Of a stretch of DNA of 57,517 nt, positions 16,961 through 25,802 are shown piece after piece. Below the pieces are notes generated by a model. The model did not search any database. It was not told where the DNA came from and saw only the letters and a list, made by a program, of their open reading frames with translations. The stretch is taken from contig JBDHAD010000007.1 in NCBI GenBank assembly GCA_039588215.1, forward strand, positions 1 through 57,517. The letters are read 5' to 3'. The stretch comes from JBDHAC01 sp039588215. Lineage in GTDB: Bacteria; Gemmatimonadota; Gemmatimonadetes; Palauibacterales; Palauibacteraceae. Numbering within the stretch: the stretch's first letter is position 1; every line of letters starts with the position of its first letter. The position numbers and the translations under genes are program-made.

Positions 16961-17338
16961 ATGCGCAGAATCCTCTGCAAATCAAAGATACATAACGCGT
17001 TACTGACAGATGCTAATCTAGAATATGAAGGCTCGGTGACGATCGACCGTGACCTGATGGACGCGGCGGACCTCGTGCCGTACGAGAAGGTCCAGGTCCT
17101 GAACCGATCGAACGGCGCTCGGCTCGAGACGTATGTCATCGAAGGAGCCCGCGGTAGCGGCGAGATTTGCCTGAACGGCCCCGCCGCCCGCCTCGGGCAG
17201 CGTGGCGACATGGTCGTGATCATCGCCTACGGGGAGTACGAGGAAGCGGAGCTGGCCGGTCATGAGCCCCGGGTCGTGAAGGTCGATGAGTGCAATCGGC
17301 CGCTGCAGCCGCGGCTCGAAGCGGAGGGAACACCGTAG
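16961..17338 (+). CDS. panD: Aspartate 1-decarboxylase proenzyme
   Basis: Makes beta-alanine for PanC. The 125-residue proenzyme self-cleaves between Gly24 and Ser25 (EYEGSVTID) to form the pyruvoyl group; Lys9 and Tyr58-region contacts are in place. ATG at 16961 follows GGAGCGAGGA. The first 23 or so codons are strikingly A/T-rich for this genome (AGA, ATA, TTA, CTA, AAT, TAT), whereas the rest of the gene uses normal GC-rich codons. ATTTAAAT lies just upstream. The downstream HD gene starts inside its 3' end. Confidence 0.96.
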   Translation: MRRILCKSKIHNALLTDANLEYEGSVTIDRDLMDAADLVPYEKVQVLNRSNGARLETYVIEGARGSGEICLNGPAARLGQRGDMVVIIAYGEYEEAELAGHEPRVVKVDECNRPLQPRLEAEGTP

Positions 17339-17919
17339 ACCCACTGATACGCGCTGCGGGGGAATCGGGCGCGCTCCCGGCCTGGGCCCATCTGGACGAA
17401 GAGCGTCTCCGCCACACGGAGCGAGTGGTAGCCCTCCTCGATGGGTGGGGGAGGGAGCTCGAACTGAGCCAGGATGAGCTCGTGCGGTGGCGGGCGGCGG
17501 GTCACCTGCACGATGCGCTCAAGTCCACGGATCCCATCGAGCTGCGCGCCTACGTGGAGCCTGCGGATCAGTGGCCGGATCCGGTGCTGCACGGGCTGGC
17601 GTGCGCCGCCCGCCTGCGCCTCGAGGGCGTGCGGGACGAGTCGGTGCTGACGGCGATCGCCTACCACTCCACAGGACACGCCGATCTCGATCTGCTGGGG
17701 GAGCTGCTCTACCTGGCGGACTACCTCGAACCCGGCAGGAAACGTGACTCCGACCGGGCGGCGGCGCTTCGCGACCGGTTGCCGGGCGATCGCCGCGCGG
17801 TGCTTCAGGAAGTCGCTGCGGCCCGAATCAGGTACTTGCTGGAGCAACGCTTGCCGATCCTCGTTACGGCGATAGAGTTCTGGAACAGACTGGCGCGGGA
17901 AGAGTGCGCCGGCGGATAG
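17290..17919 (+). CDS. HD-domain hydrolase, YqeK-like
   Basis: A 209-residue HD-domain phosphohydrolase. Metal ligands are visible as RHTERV, HLHDALK, HG in LHGLACAARL, YHSTGH and LYLADYLEPGRKRD. The last motif matches the YqeK family, which splits Ap4A symmetrically to ADP. GTG at 17290, preceded by GAAGG, overlaps panD by 49 bases. A stronger site (GGAGGG at 17325) lies 6 bases before a GTA codon at 17335, which would not normally start translation. So the first 15 Ala-rich residues may not be real. Confidence 0.82.
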   Translation: MQSAAAAAARSGGNTVDPLIRAAGESGALPAWAHLDEERLRHTERVVALLDGWGRELELSQDELVRWRAAGHLHDALKSTDPIELRAYVEPADQWPDPVLHGLACAARLRLEGVRDESVLTAIAYHSTGHADLDLLGELLYLADYLEPGRKRDSDRAAALRDRLPGDRRAVLQEVAAARIRYLLEQRLPILVTAIEFWNRLAREECAGG

Positions 17920-17979
17920 CGCGTTGGCGACCGGCGAGCGGGCGCCGGCTCCTGGGGGACGGCACAGGAGGCAGCGGGG

Positions 17980-18456
17980 ATGAAGCGGCGGAAGACACGA
18001 AAAGTCACGCGACGGAAGCGCCTGATCGCCGATCGATTCGAAATGGCGCTCGTGTGCCTGGTTTTGATCGGGGTAGGCACACTGATCGGTTCGTTCTGGA
18101 TCGAGTGGAGGGGGACCCGGCTGGATCGCACGTCGGCCGCGGATTCTGCCCCCCCATCATTGGAGGCGCGGCTCAAGGTCGAGGTCCTCAACGGATCGGG
18201 TGACAAGGGTGCGGCGGGACTGGTGCGAGATCACCTTCGTGCGCGTGGATTCGACGTCGTCTCGGCGGAGAACGCCGATCACTTCGATTACACCGTCTCG
18301 TACGTCCTCAATCGATCCGGTCGTCCGGGGGCCGCGCGACAGGTCGCGTCTGAGCTAGGCGTCGACAGCGTCGCGAACGCGATCGAGGCTGATCTGTTCC
18401 TCGATGCGACGGTGGTGCTCGGGGCGGACTGGCGGGAGCGACTACCACCGGAATAG
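17980..18456 (+). CDS. Membrane-anchored LytR_C domain protein
   Basis: A 158-residue protein: an Arg/Lys-rich N-terminus, one membrane helix (about 23-42, ALVCLVLIGVGTLIGSFWI), then a LytR C-terminal domain with VEVLNGSGDKGAAGLVRDHLRARGFDVV. The domain is thought to lie outside the membrane and is often found near cell-envelope genes; its biochemical role is unclear. ATG at 17980 follows a purine-rich GGCAGCGGGG. In other bacteria LytR_C genes follow yqeK and rsfS, consistent with the neighbour upstream, though rsfS is not seen here. Confidence 0.8.
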   Translation: MKRRKTRKVTRRKRLIADRFEMALVCLVLIGVGTLIGSFWIEWRGTRLDRTSAADSAPPSLEARLKVEVLNGSGDKGAAGLVRDHLRARGFDVVSAENADHFDYTVSYVLNRSGRPGAARQVASELGVDSVANAIEADLFLDATVVLGADWRERLPPE

Positions 18457-18494
18457 CCGGGCCGACGACACCCCCGAGTGTGGACGAGGAGAGA

Positions 18495-19283
18495 TCACAG
18501 GTCCGTGACGACGTAGAAGACGTCCACGTCGGAGAACTCCTCACCCGGCTCTCGAGCGAGGATCGCGCGGCAGAGATCCTGCAACAGATCGGCGTTGTCG
18601 AAAGCAGCGCTGCGTCTCTGTAACTCATCGTTCATGAAATCGAAGACCGCGGTGGGCTTCTCGACCACACCTTGGTCCCCCGACGGGAACAGGTAGGTGG
18701 TCTCCTCGTCGCCCCACTCGTCCTCATCCCACTCTTCCTCTTCGTCGAACTGCTCTCCGTGGCTTTCTTGGAGGGCCCGTCGATTGGCGAACGACGTCTC
18801 GATCCTCTGCTTGTCGAAGGCGCTGCACACGAGCTCGACGCTGCCGTTCGCGGCGAAGATCACGCCACCCGCAAGCCCCGGATGCTCGTCGCTTCCCCAC
18901 AGTGCGATCGATGGGGCACCGAGGGTACGGCTCACGTGGGCGGCTAGGCTTACCGGAGTCTCGTAGACGAACCGATCGACCGATGGGGGACTGCGGTTGA
19001 TCGCACCGAGCGCCTGCTCGAAGAGCGGGAGCAGGTAGTCTTGGCCACTCTCGAGCGCCTGATCGACGACGCGCTCGTGAAACTCCAGAACCGTCCACTG
19101 GCTCCCGGTCGGTCGCATGACGTAGGCGAGGGGAGCCGTCTCGACCCTTTCTACGATCTGTCCGTTCGTGACGAGCGCCGTCGTCGTGCCAAACAGCTCC
19201 GCAATCCGAGCCGGGTCAGCCTCAGCCAACACGCCAGTGCAACACACACCGTCCGCCCACATCTCGTCGAGTCCCGTTTCCAT
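18495..19283 (-). CDS. Hypothetical protein with a very acidic segment
   Basis: A 262-residue protein that I do not recognise. The ATG at 19283 has an excellent ribosome site (AAGGAGGAGG). The N-terminus is METGLDEMWADGVCCTGVL; the middle resembles a regulatory alpha/beta domain; residues about 178-195 are almost all Glu, Asp and Trp (FDEEEEWDEDEWGDEE). No membrane helix or signal peptide. The paired-strand pattern with VCCTGVLAEADPARIAELFG and a C-terminal DVDVFYVVTDL suggests a soluble cytoplasmic protein. It has its own upstream gap of 145 bases. Confidence 0.6.
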   Translation of the reverse strand: METGLDEMWADGVCCTGVLAEADPARIAELFGTTTALVTNGQIVERVETAPLAYVMRPTGSQWTVLEFHERVVDQALESGQDYLLPLFEQALGAINRSPPSVDRFVYETPVSLAAHVSRTLGAPSIALWGSDEHPGLAGGVIFAANGSVELVCSAFDKQRIETSFANRRALQESHGEQFDEEEEWDEDEWGDEETTYLFPSGDQGVVEKPTAVFDFMNDELQRRSAAFDNADLLQDLCRAILAREPGEEFSDVDVFYVVTDL

Positions 19284-19428
19284 CACACGACCTCCTCCTT
19301 GAGCCAGATAACGGTGCTGAGTACGCGCCAGATCTCGAGCTGCCAGGCTTTGGGGATATGAGGATAGTGCAGCACTACACGCCACGGTCATGGTGCCCGC
19401 CTCGGCGCCACGCGGCCACCGCCAGGAT

Positions 19429-20124
19429 TCAACTCACCTTCGTTAGTTGCATCCGAACCCACATGGGCAGATTGCCCAGTACGACCTGCTCCACTCGCCA
19501 GTTAGCGGCGAAACTCGTATCCGCCAGGATTCGACGGTAATCCTCGACGCGACGGGCCGTTCTCGTGACCTTCCTCAACAGCGACGGCCCGATCAATCTC
19601 AGCACCCAGTTCACTTGACGCAGGTTGTCTCGGAGGGCGGCTTCGAACTCGTCGGCGTCACAGTCCCTGTAGGGCTCGTAGAGATACGCGGAGCACCCGG
19701 GCCTCAGGATTCGATGGATCTCCTCGATACCATGTCGCGGTGCGTCCCACAGGTAGAGGCTGCCCGTACAGGTCACGACGTGGAAGTGGTCACTCTCGTA
19801 CGTTGTGTGTGCGACGCTACCCACTCGCAAATCTGCGTCGATACCCGCCAGGTTTTGCCGTGCCACACGTACCATCGACGGGGACACGTCAAGGCCGAAC
19901 AGCTTCATAGTCGGGTCCAACCGATGAATCTCGAGCAACAATCTCCCGGGCCCGGTTCCGGCATCCAACAATCGGCCCCCGGAGACCGCAGCCGTCAGCT
20001 CTTCAGCCACCTGATTGTAGAGCGACTGTATGGGTCTTATCCGCATGAGCGTGTCATACAGCCTCGCTCCGGGACCCGGGAGCCGCTCGAATCTGTGTTC
20101 GCCGATGCGGAACGTGATGGCCAT
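19429..20124 (-). CDS. Class I SAM-dependent methyltransferase
   Basis: A 231-residue Rossmann-fold methyltransferase. Motif I is LLDAGTGPGRLLLEI (about 52-66), motif II has LFGLDVSPSMVRVARQNL, and HVVTCTGSLYLWDAP and EIHRILRPGCSAYLYEP fit motifs IV and VI. The substrate is not evident. It follows the DUF6463 gene on the same strand after 66 bases and may be co-transcribed. Confidence 0.8.
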   Translation of the reverse strand: MAITFRIGEHRFERLPGPGARLYDTLMRIRPIQSLYNQVAEELTAAVSGGRLLDAGTGPGRLLLEIHRLDPTMKLFGLDVSPSMVRVARQNLAGIDADLRVGSVAHTTYESDHFHVVTCTGSLYLWDAPRHGIEEIHRILRPGCSAYLYEPYRDCDADEFEAALRDNLRQVNWVLRLIGPSLLRKVTRTARRVEDYRRILADTSFAANWRVEQVVLGNLPMWVRMQLTKVS

Positions 20125-20190
20125 GGTCGAGTGTGGCTGTCGAAAGCGAAGTCGACGCGTCCTCTTCTTACATACCCCCGTTCTGCGGCA

Positions 20191-20568
20191 TCACCCGGGT
20201 ACTCGCGCTGTTCCACCTGGCCTGCGGGATCGGTACAGCATGGCGGCGGTTGGAGCGCCGAACAGCCAAAGCCCGGAGATCGGCATGATCACCACTCCGA
20301 CGACGATCATCGCCAAGAATGCCCACCCCAGGAAGCCGGGCAGGAAGATGCGCGCTCTTTCGAGGGAGTCGATCAAGACCCCCAGGATGATCCAACCGAA
20401 ACCAGCGTACAGGAACCAGAATGCCTGCTCTCGAACGGGTTGAGCGTTCACTGTGTTTACCAGCCCCTCAGACAGCAGCATAAGCAGGGTACCGCGGAAG
20501 ACGACGATGCCGAACAGCGTGTGGATCAGACCGATCGCGATGAGGCTCTTACCGATCCATGCCTTCAT
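20191..20568 (-). CDS. DUF6463-like small membrane protein
   Basis: A 125-residue protein with four predicted membrane helices, beginning MKAWIGKSLIAIGLIHTLFGIVVF. From memory this matches DUF6463 proteins, whose function is unknown. The ATG at 20568 lies 14 bases after the rlmN stop, so it is likely the second gene of that leftward unit. The C-terminus is a short basic tail (YRSRRPGGTARVPG). Confidence 0.65.
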   Translation of the reverse strand: MKAWIGKSLIAIGLIHTLFGIVVFRGTLLMLLSEGLVNTVNAQPVREQAFWFLYAGFGWIILGVLIDSLERARIFLPGFLGWAFLAMIVVGVVIMPISGLWLFGAPTAAMLYRSRRPGGTARVPG

Positions 20569-20582
20569 GGTGACCTCGCGAG

Positions 20583-21770
20583 TTAGTTTTCCGCGGCCAA
20601 CCGGGCCAGCCTCAACTGGCCGCACGCGGCTGCGATGTCGCGACCGCGTGGGGTGCGGACTGCGTTTCCTACCCCCCGCTGCTCGAGCCGTCCCGAGAAC
20701 GCCCGCACGCGGGCACGGGTGCTCGCACGCCACTCCGGTTGGTCCGGAATCGGATTGAACGGGATCAGGTTCACGAAGCAGGTGAGGCCGAACGTCAGGT
20801 CCGCCAGGGCATCCGCCAGCGCCGGGTCGTCGTTCACCCCGTCGATGAGCGTGTATTCGAAGCTGATGCGCCGGTTCTTACGCGACTGGTACTCGCGCAG
20901 GGCATCGAACAGCTGGAGGAGAGGGTAGCGCTGCTCGATCGGCATCAGCTCGAGTCGCAGGTCGTGCAGCGGCGCGTGGAGCGAAACGGCCAGGTCGAAT
21001 TGCTCCGGCCGCCGGGCCAGCTCGAGGATCCCCGGGACGAGCCCGACCGTCGACACGGTGATTCGTCGCGCCCCGAGCCCGAACCCGCGGTGCAGGACCT
21101 CGAGCGAATCGATGACCGCGTCCAGGTTGGCGAGCGGCTCCCCCATCCCCATGTACACGACGTTGGAGATCCGTCGTGCTCCCCGGGGCCACGCCTTCCC
21201 CGACCCGGACTTCGATGCAGCCCCTCCGGCGACGAATCGCTCCGCCTCGCGGTACTGGGCCACGATCTCCGCGGCGCGCAGCTGGCGGCGGAACCCGAAG
21301 AAGCCCGTGGCACAGAACCGGCACGCGAGCGCGCAGCCAACCTGAGAAGACAGACACAGCGTCACGCGCTCCCGTGAGGGGATCAGGACCGCCTCGACCT
21401 GCTCTCCGTCCGCGAGTCGCCACAGGTGCTTGACCGTCCCGTCGCTCGAGCGGGCCTCGTAGGCAGGCTCCAGCGGCGTGAGCGAGAACTGCGCGTCGAG
21501 GGCCTCCCTCAGCCGGCCGGGGAGGGGCGTCATCTCGTCGAAGGCCCGGGCTCTGTGGACGTAGATCCACTCCTCGATCTGGCGGACCCGATAGGTGGGC
21601 TCACCCATCTCGGCGAGGAAGCCCTCGATCCCGGCACATAGGCGGTCGGGCGAAAGGCCGATCAGCTCCGGTCGCGACGCTTCGGCGCCCTGGGTGCAAG
21701 GCGCCGATGTCGGTGGCGATTCGTGCTGCGACGACTGCGTCGAAGTCGTGTCCGGACTCGAGTGAGGCAT
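20583..21770 (-). CDS. rlmN: 23S rRNA (adenine2503-C2)-methyltransferase
   Basis: Radical-SAM methyltransferase that modifies A2503 of 23S rRNA and some tRNAs. The 395 residues include the cluster motif CALACRFCATG (CxxxCxxC), NVVYMGMGEPLAN, ITVSTVGLVPGI and FEYTLIDGVNDDPALA. An N-terminal extension of about 38 Ser/Thr/Pro-rich residues precedes the helical domain. The ATG at 21770 follows AGGAAA. The gap to the divergent EIIA-like gene is about 120 bases. Confidence 0.94.
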   Translation of the reverse strand: MPHSSPDTTSTQSSQHESPPTSAPCTQGAEASRPELIGLSPDRLCAGIEGFLAEMGEPTYRVRQIEEWIYVHRARAFDEMTPLPGRLREALDAQFSLTPLEPAYEARSSDGTVKHLWRLADGEQVEAVLIPSRERVTLCLSSQVGCALACRFCATGFFGFRRQLRAAEIVAQYREAERFVAGGAASKSGSGKAWPRGARRISNVVYMGMGEPLANLDAVIDSLEVLHRGFGLGARRITVSTVGLVPGILELARRPEQFDLAVSLHAPLHDLRLELMPIEQRYPLLQLFDALREYQSRKNRRISFEYTLIDGVNDDPALADALADLTFGLTCFVNLIPFNPIPDQPEWRASTRARVRAFSGRLEQRGVGNAVRTPRGRDIAAACGQLRLARLAAEN

Positions 21771-21892
21771 GCACTTTCCTTGCTGCCACCGCTGCGAGCG
21801 GTGTAGTTTCGGGCCTGTTCTACGCCCCGGTGATGCGCTCCGTTCCGAGCCCGGGGCGCCGCCGAACTCCAGGAGGAGATGTTCCTTCTCTC

Positions 21893-22363
21893 GTGTCGCA
21901 GCCCCTGCTCGCCGACCTGCTTTCACCCGATCGGGTGAAGATTCCGCTCGAATCCACCGATAAGTACGGTGTGATCGGTGAGTTGTGCGCGCACCTCGCA
22001 GCCGTGAGCGGCGTGCCCGAGGATGAGGACGAGATCCGCCAGGCCATTCTGGACCGCGAGGCTGTCCTCAGCACCGGGATCGGCGGGGGCGTCGCGATCC
22101 CTCACGGGAAGAGCGAGACAGTCGATGATCTCGTCCTCGTAGCGGGCACGACCAAGGACCCGATCGACTTCGACGCGCTCGACGCGAGGCCCGTCAACCT
22201 CGTCCTGATGCTGGTGGGTCCCGAGTCGGCGGCCGGTCTCCACGTCAAGATACTCAGTCGAATCAGTCGCGTCCTACGGAGCCGAAACCTGCGGAACAGC
22301 CTGGTCGCAGCCACCTCCGCGCAAGAATTCCTCTCGACTCTTCGAGATGCGGAGTCGGATTGA
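21893..22363 (+). CDS. PTS EIIA-like (PtsN-type) domain protein
   Basis: A 156-residue EIIA domain of the fructose/nitrogen-PTS type, with the phosphorylatable His in GIGGGVAIPHGKS and the typical IRQAILDREAVLSTGI. Stand-alone EIIA proteins like this usually regulate rather than transport sugars. GTG at 21893 fits the domain start; GGAGGAGA lies about 12 bases upstream, somewhat far. No EI or HPr is in the window. Confidence 0.85.
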   Translation: MSQPLLADLLSPDRVKIPLESTDKYGVIGELCAHLAAVSGVPEDEDEIRQAILDREAVLSTGIGGGVAIPHGKSETVDDLVLVAGTTKDPIDFDALDARPVNLVLMLVGPESAAGLHVKILSRISRVLRSRNLRNSLVAATSAQEFLSTLRDAESD

Positions 22364-22800
22364 ATCGGGCGGCACGCGCCTGGTGGCCCGTCATCGCCTG
22401 GATGAGCGTCATCGTGTTCGCGACGAGCGTACACGTACCTCTCGGCGCGCTCACCCGGACAGAGCTCCCGCTCGACAAGGTGGCTCACCTACTGTTGTAC
22501 GGCGGGTTGGGGTGGACACTCGGTCGTGCGATGTGGGTGTCGGGGTACCGAGTCGCACTTGCGGTCTGGCTGTGCCTGACGGCTGGCCTGTTGTTCGGTG
22601 GCGCGGACGAATGGCACCAGGGCGCTCTGCTCTCACGCGAAGCGTCGTTCGCGGATTGGCTGGCGGACGCGGCAGGGGTATCGCTGGGTCTTGCAGCATA
22701 CCTGTGGCCCCGCTGGCTGGATTGGAAGCACGCCCTGAGGGTCGAGACTCCAACCCGCGAGGGGTCCGGGAGCGTCTTCCGTTCGAGTCCACGTCTGTGA
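22360..22800 (+). CDS. VanZ-like membrane protein
   Basis: A 146-residue protein with about four membrane helices and the VanZ-like marks LPLDKVAHLLLYGGLGW, GGADEWHQ and ADAAGVSLG. VanZ gives low teicoplanin resistance in enterococci, but most relatives are of unknown role. The TTG start at 22360 shares bases with the EIIA stop (TTGA). Confidence 0.82.
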   Translation: MNRAARAWWPVIAWMSVIVFATSVHVPLGALTRTELPLDKVAHLLLYGGLGWTLGRAMWVSGYRVALAVWLCLTAGLLFGGADEWHQGALLSREASFADWLADAAGVSLGLAAYLWPRWLDWKHALRVETPTREGSGSVFRSSPRL

Positions 22801-22819
22801 CGGGGCGCGAGGCAATCCA

Positions 22820-24631
22820 ATGAGCACTCACGAGCCACCGATCTCCGTCGGCACGGCGTACCGTGACACGGGGTGCGGGCTTCTCGACTCGGAATGGGCG
22901 GGTCGCGAGGTGACACTGGCCGGTTGGGTGCATCGAAGACGCGATCTGGGGGGGCTCTTCTTCATCCAACTGCGAGATCGAACCGGGGTCGTTCAGCTCT
23001 CGTTCGGACCCGAGTGGACCGAAGACGACAGCCTGACGCTGGCCGGCGAGCTGAGCCCCGAGGATGTGGTACAGGTGCGGGGCGATGTAAGCCGGCGCCC
23101 CGATGATGCGGTGAACCCGGACATGGCCACCGGCGAGGTGGAGGTTCATGTACGGAGCCTGGAGCGACTCTCCGATTCCGCGCCGCTGCCCATCCTGGTG
23201 GCTGTTCCCCCGGAGGAGGAGCTGCCGGCGGAGGAGCTGCGTCTTCGACACCGCGTGCTGGACCTTCGACGCCCCGAGATGTTGCACCACTTCACGGTGC
23301 GGCACACTGCCACCGCTGCCGCTCGCGCAGCTCTGGGCGAGGAAGGGTTTCTCGAAGTCGAGACGCCGCTGCTGACGCGACAGACACCGGAGGGCGCGCG
23401 CGACTTCATCGTGCCGAGTCGGGTGCAGCGGGGCCATTTCTATGCGCTGCCGCAGTCGCCGCAGTTGTACAAGCAGCTTCTGATGGTCGCCGGCTTCGAT
23501 CGCTACTTCCAAATCGCCCGCTGCCTCCGGGACGAAGATCTGCGTGCCGACCGACAGCCGGAGTTCACCCAGATCGATGCGGAGATGGCCTTCGTCGAGC
23601 AGGACGACGTGTTTGCGGTGGCGGAGCGCATGTTCGCCCGCATGTGGAGGGACACGCTCGACCAGGAGCTCGAGACACCGTTCACGCGCCTCTCCTACGC
23701 GGACGCGCTGGAGACGTACGGCACCGACAAGCCGGATCTGAGGATCCCCTGGCGGTTGCGCGACTTCACGCCCGTTCTCACAGGGCTTGGGTTCGGCATC
23801 TTCGACGCTGCGGCGAAGAGCGGTGGTCGTGTGCGTGGGTTCGTGGCCAGAGGCGGTACCGCCTTGTCCCGCGCTCGTCTCGACCACTACAACGAGCGCG
23901 CACAGCAGTACGGGGCCAAGGGCGCTCTGTGGCTCAAGCGGACCGACGATGGATGGTCGGGCCCCCCGGCGCGGTTTATCGGAGAGGACATCGCTCCCAG
24001 GCTGGAACTCGAGTTCGAGATCGAGCCGGGAGATCTGGTGGCGCTGGTGGCCGGTCCCGATGAAGAGACGTCGCCATCTCTCGATGTCCTGCGTCGGGAG
24101 ATCGCGGCGGAGTTGGGAGCGACGCAGCTAGCTGAGTCGCACTGGTTGTGGATCATCGAGTTCCCACTGTTCGAGCCGGATCCGGAGACGGGCAGGCCGC
24201 TGGCGACGCACCACCCGTTCACGATGCCCGCGGAGACCGATCCGGACCGGTTGCGCGAAGACCCGCTCGCGGTTCAGGCGCACGCATACGATGTCGTCTA
24301 TAACGGCATGGAGTTCGCGAGCGGAAGCATCCGGTGTCACAAGCCGGAGTTGCAGCGAGCGATCCTCGAGACCCTGGGGCTTCCCGCGAACGAAGTCGAG
24401 CGGCGCTTCGGGTTCCTGTTGGAGGCGTTCAAGTACGGTGTGCCTCCGCACGGAGGGTTCGCGGTGGGTCTCGATCGAGTGATCGCGAGCATGGTCGGGG
24501 TGGAATCGATCCGCGAAGTCATCGCGTTCCCGAAGACGGCCGCTGGGCGCGGCCTGATGGAGGGATCACCCTCGACCGTGTCGTCGGAGGAGTTGACCGA
24601 GTTGGGAATCCAGCTCTCGCCTGAGGGGTAG
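22820..24631 (+). CDS. aspS: Aspartyl-tRNA synthetase
   Basis: Charges tRNA-Asp. The 603 residues have the bacterial layout: OB-fold anticodon domain (about 20-120), class II core with motif 2 (CLRDEDLRADRQPEFTQID), the bacterial GAD insertion (about 300-420) and motif 3 (GGFAVGLDRVIASM). Whether it also charges tRNA-Asn cannot be told; no gatCAB is in the window. It starts at ATG 19 bases after the VanZ-like gene. Confidence 0.97.
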   Translation: MSTHEPPISVGTAYRDTGCGLLDSEWAGREVTLAGWVHRRRDLGGLFFIQLRDRTGVVQLSFGPEWTEDDSLTLAGELSPEDVVQVRGDVSRRPDDAVNPDMATGEVEVHVRSLERLSDSAPLPILVAVPPEEELPAEELRLRHRVLDLRRPEMLHHFTVRHTATAAARAALGEEGFLEVETPLLTRQTPEGARDFIVPSRVQRGHFYALPQSPQLYKQLLMVAGFDRYFQIARCLRDEDLRADRQPEFTQIDAEMAFVEQDDVFAVAERMFARMWRDTLDQELETPFTRLSYADALETYGTDKPDLRIPWRLRDFTPVLTGLGFGIFDAAAKSGGRVRGFVARGGTALSRARLDHYNERAQQYGAKGALWLKRTDDGWSGPPARFIGEDIAPRLELEFEIEPGDLVALVAGPDEETSPSLDVLRREIAAELGATQLAESHWLWIIEFPLFEPDPETGRPLATHHPFTMPAETDPDRLREDPLAVQAHAYDVVYNGMEFASGSIRCHKPELQRAILETLGLPANEVERRFGFLLEAFKYGVPPHGGFAVGLDRVIASMVGVESIREVIAFPKTAAGRGLMEGSPSTVSSEELTELGIQLSPEG

Positions 24632-24704
24632 AGAGCCCGGGCACGAACGCGGCGTCGGGGCCCATCGGCTCGCCGTCAAGAGCGACGTAACCGCATGATG
24701 CGCA

Positions 24705-25802
24705 GTGTGTTGTGCCGCAGCTGGCCGAACGGCGGAGGGATGCAATATCAGCGTTAAGCCGAACGAGGCCGGGCCTTCCGACCTCATAGAGCACAGGTTC
24801 TCGATCGCCGGGGCCGATCAGCTTCTGCTGGCCGGCGTGAACGACGCGCACCTGACCGCCCTGGCGCGGCGCTGCGATTGTCGGGTGGTCCTTCGTCGAG
24901 ACGAGCTCATCCTCTCGGGGCGGCCCGACGCGGTCGGGCGCGCGGCCTCCGCGGCCGAGCGGATGATCAGGCTCGCTCGAATGGAGCGGCCGTTCGATGA
25001 GGCTGATGTCGAGCGCTTCGTCCGTGACGGTGGGTCGGTGGCCCGGATCGTCGACGGCCCGGGGGAGACCGAGCAGGAAATCGCGCTGGCGGGTGCTCGG
25101 CGGGTTATTCGGTCGAGGTCACCCGGTCAGGAGCGCTACCTGGCCGCGATGCGAGCCAACGACATCGTGGTCGGGATCGGCCCCGCCGGAACCGGGAAGA
25201 CCTATCTCGCGGTGGCGGCGGCGGTCGAAGCGCTCAACCAGAAGCGCGTGCGCCGAATCATCCTCACCCGTCCCGCCGTGGAAGCCGGTGAGGCGCTCGG
25301 GTTCCTGCCGGGTGATATCCGTGAGAAGGTGGATCCCTACTTACGGCCTCTCTACGATGCGCTCCACGACATGTTGCCCTCGGAACGTGTGCGTCGCGCG
25401 ATCGAGGATACGACGATCGAGGTCGCGCCGCTCGCCTACATGCGGGGGCGTACCTTGTCCGACGCGTTCCTCATCCTTGACGAGGCGCAGAACGCCAGCG
25501 CGGCCCAGATGAAGATGTTCCTGACCCGGCTGGGGCTGAACTCCAAGACCGTGATCACCGGGGACAAGACGCAAGTCGACCTGCGCCCGCGCAGCGATTC
25601 AGGACTCCTCGAGATCGAGCGGGTGTTGCGCGACATCGAGGGAATTGGGTTCATTTATCTGGATGAGACCGATGTCGTCCGCCACGCGCTCGTGAAGGAC
25701 ATCATCCGGGCGTACGAGGAGCGGACCGCAGTAGGGGAAGAGCACGCCGCCGGACAAGGGCGGGGTGAGGAGCCCCTCGAAGCCCCGGAGGGTAGGTCAT
25801 GA
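24705..25802 (+). CDS. phoH: PhoH-family ATPase
   Basis: A cytoplasmic P-loop ATPase linked to RNA metabolism. It has an N-terminal KH-like region, Walker A GPAGTGKTYLA, LTRPAVEAGEALGFLPGD and Walker B FLILDEAQN. The GTG at 24705 is the only ordinary start but lacks a ribosome site and would give an odd MCCAAAGRTAEGCN leader. GGAGGG at 24734-24739 sits 7 bases before an ATC codon (24747) that would give MSVKPNEAG, so the true start may be that ATC. Its end overlaps the pgpH ATG (ATGA). The order phoH, pgpH, ybeY is a common arrangement. Confidence 0.92.
   Translation: MCCAAAGRTAEGCNISVKPNEAGPSDLIEHRFSIAGADQLLLAGVNDAHLTALARRCDCRVVLRRDELILSGRPDAVGRAASAAERMIRLARMERPFDEADVERFVRDGGSVARIVDGPGETEQEIALAGARRVIRSRSPGQERYLAAMRANDIVVGIGPAGTGKTYLAVAAAVEALNQKRVRRIILTRPAVEAGEALGFLPGDIREKVDPYLRPLYDALHDMLPSERVRRAIEDTTIEVAPLAYMRGRTLSDAFLILDEAQNASAAQMKMFLTRLGLNSKTVITGDKTQVDLRPRSDSGLLEIERVLRDIEGIGFIYLDETDVVRHALVKDIIRAYEERTAVGEEHAAGQGRGEEPLEAPEGRS

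Noticed and set aside
19447..20586. 379-residue plus-strand frame opposite the methyltransferase
   Set aside because: Low-similarity His/Gln/Asp-rich shadow; the minus strand has clear SAM motifs.
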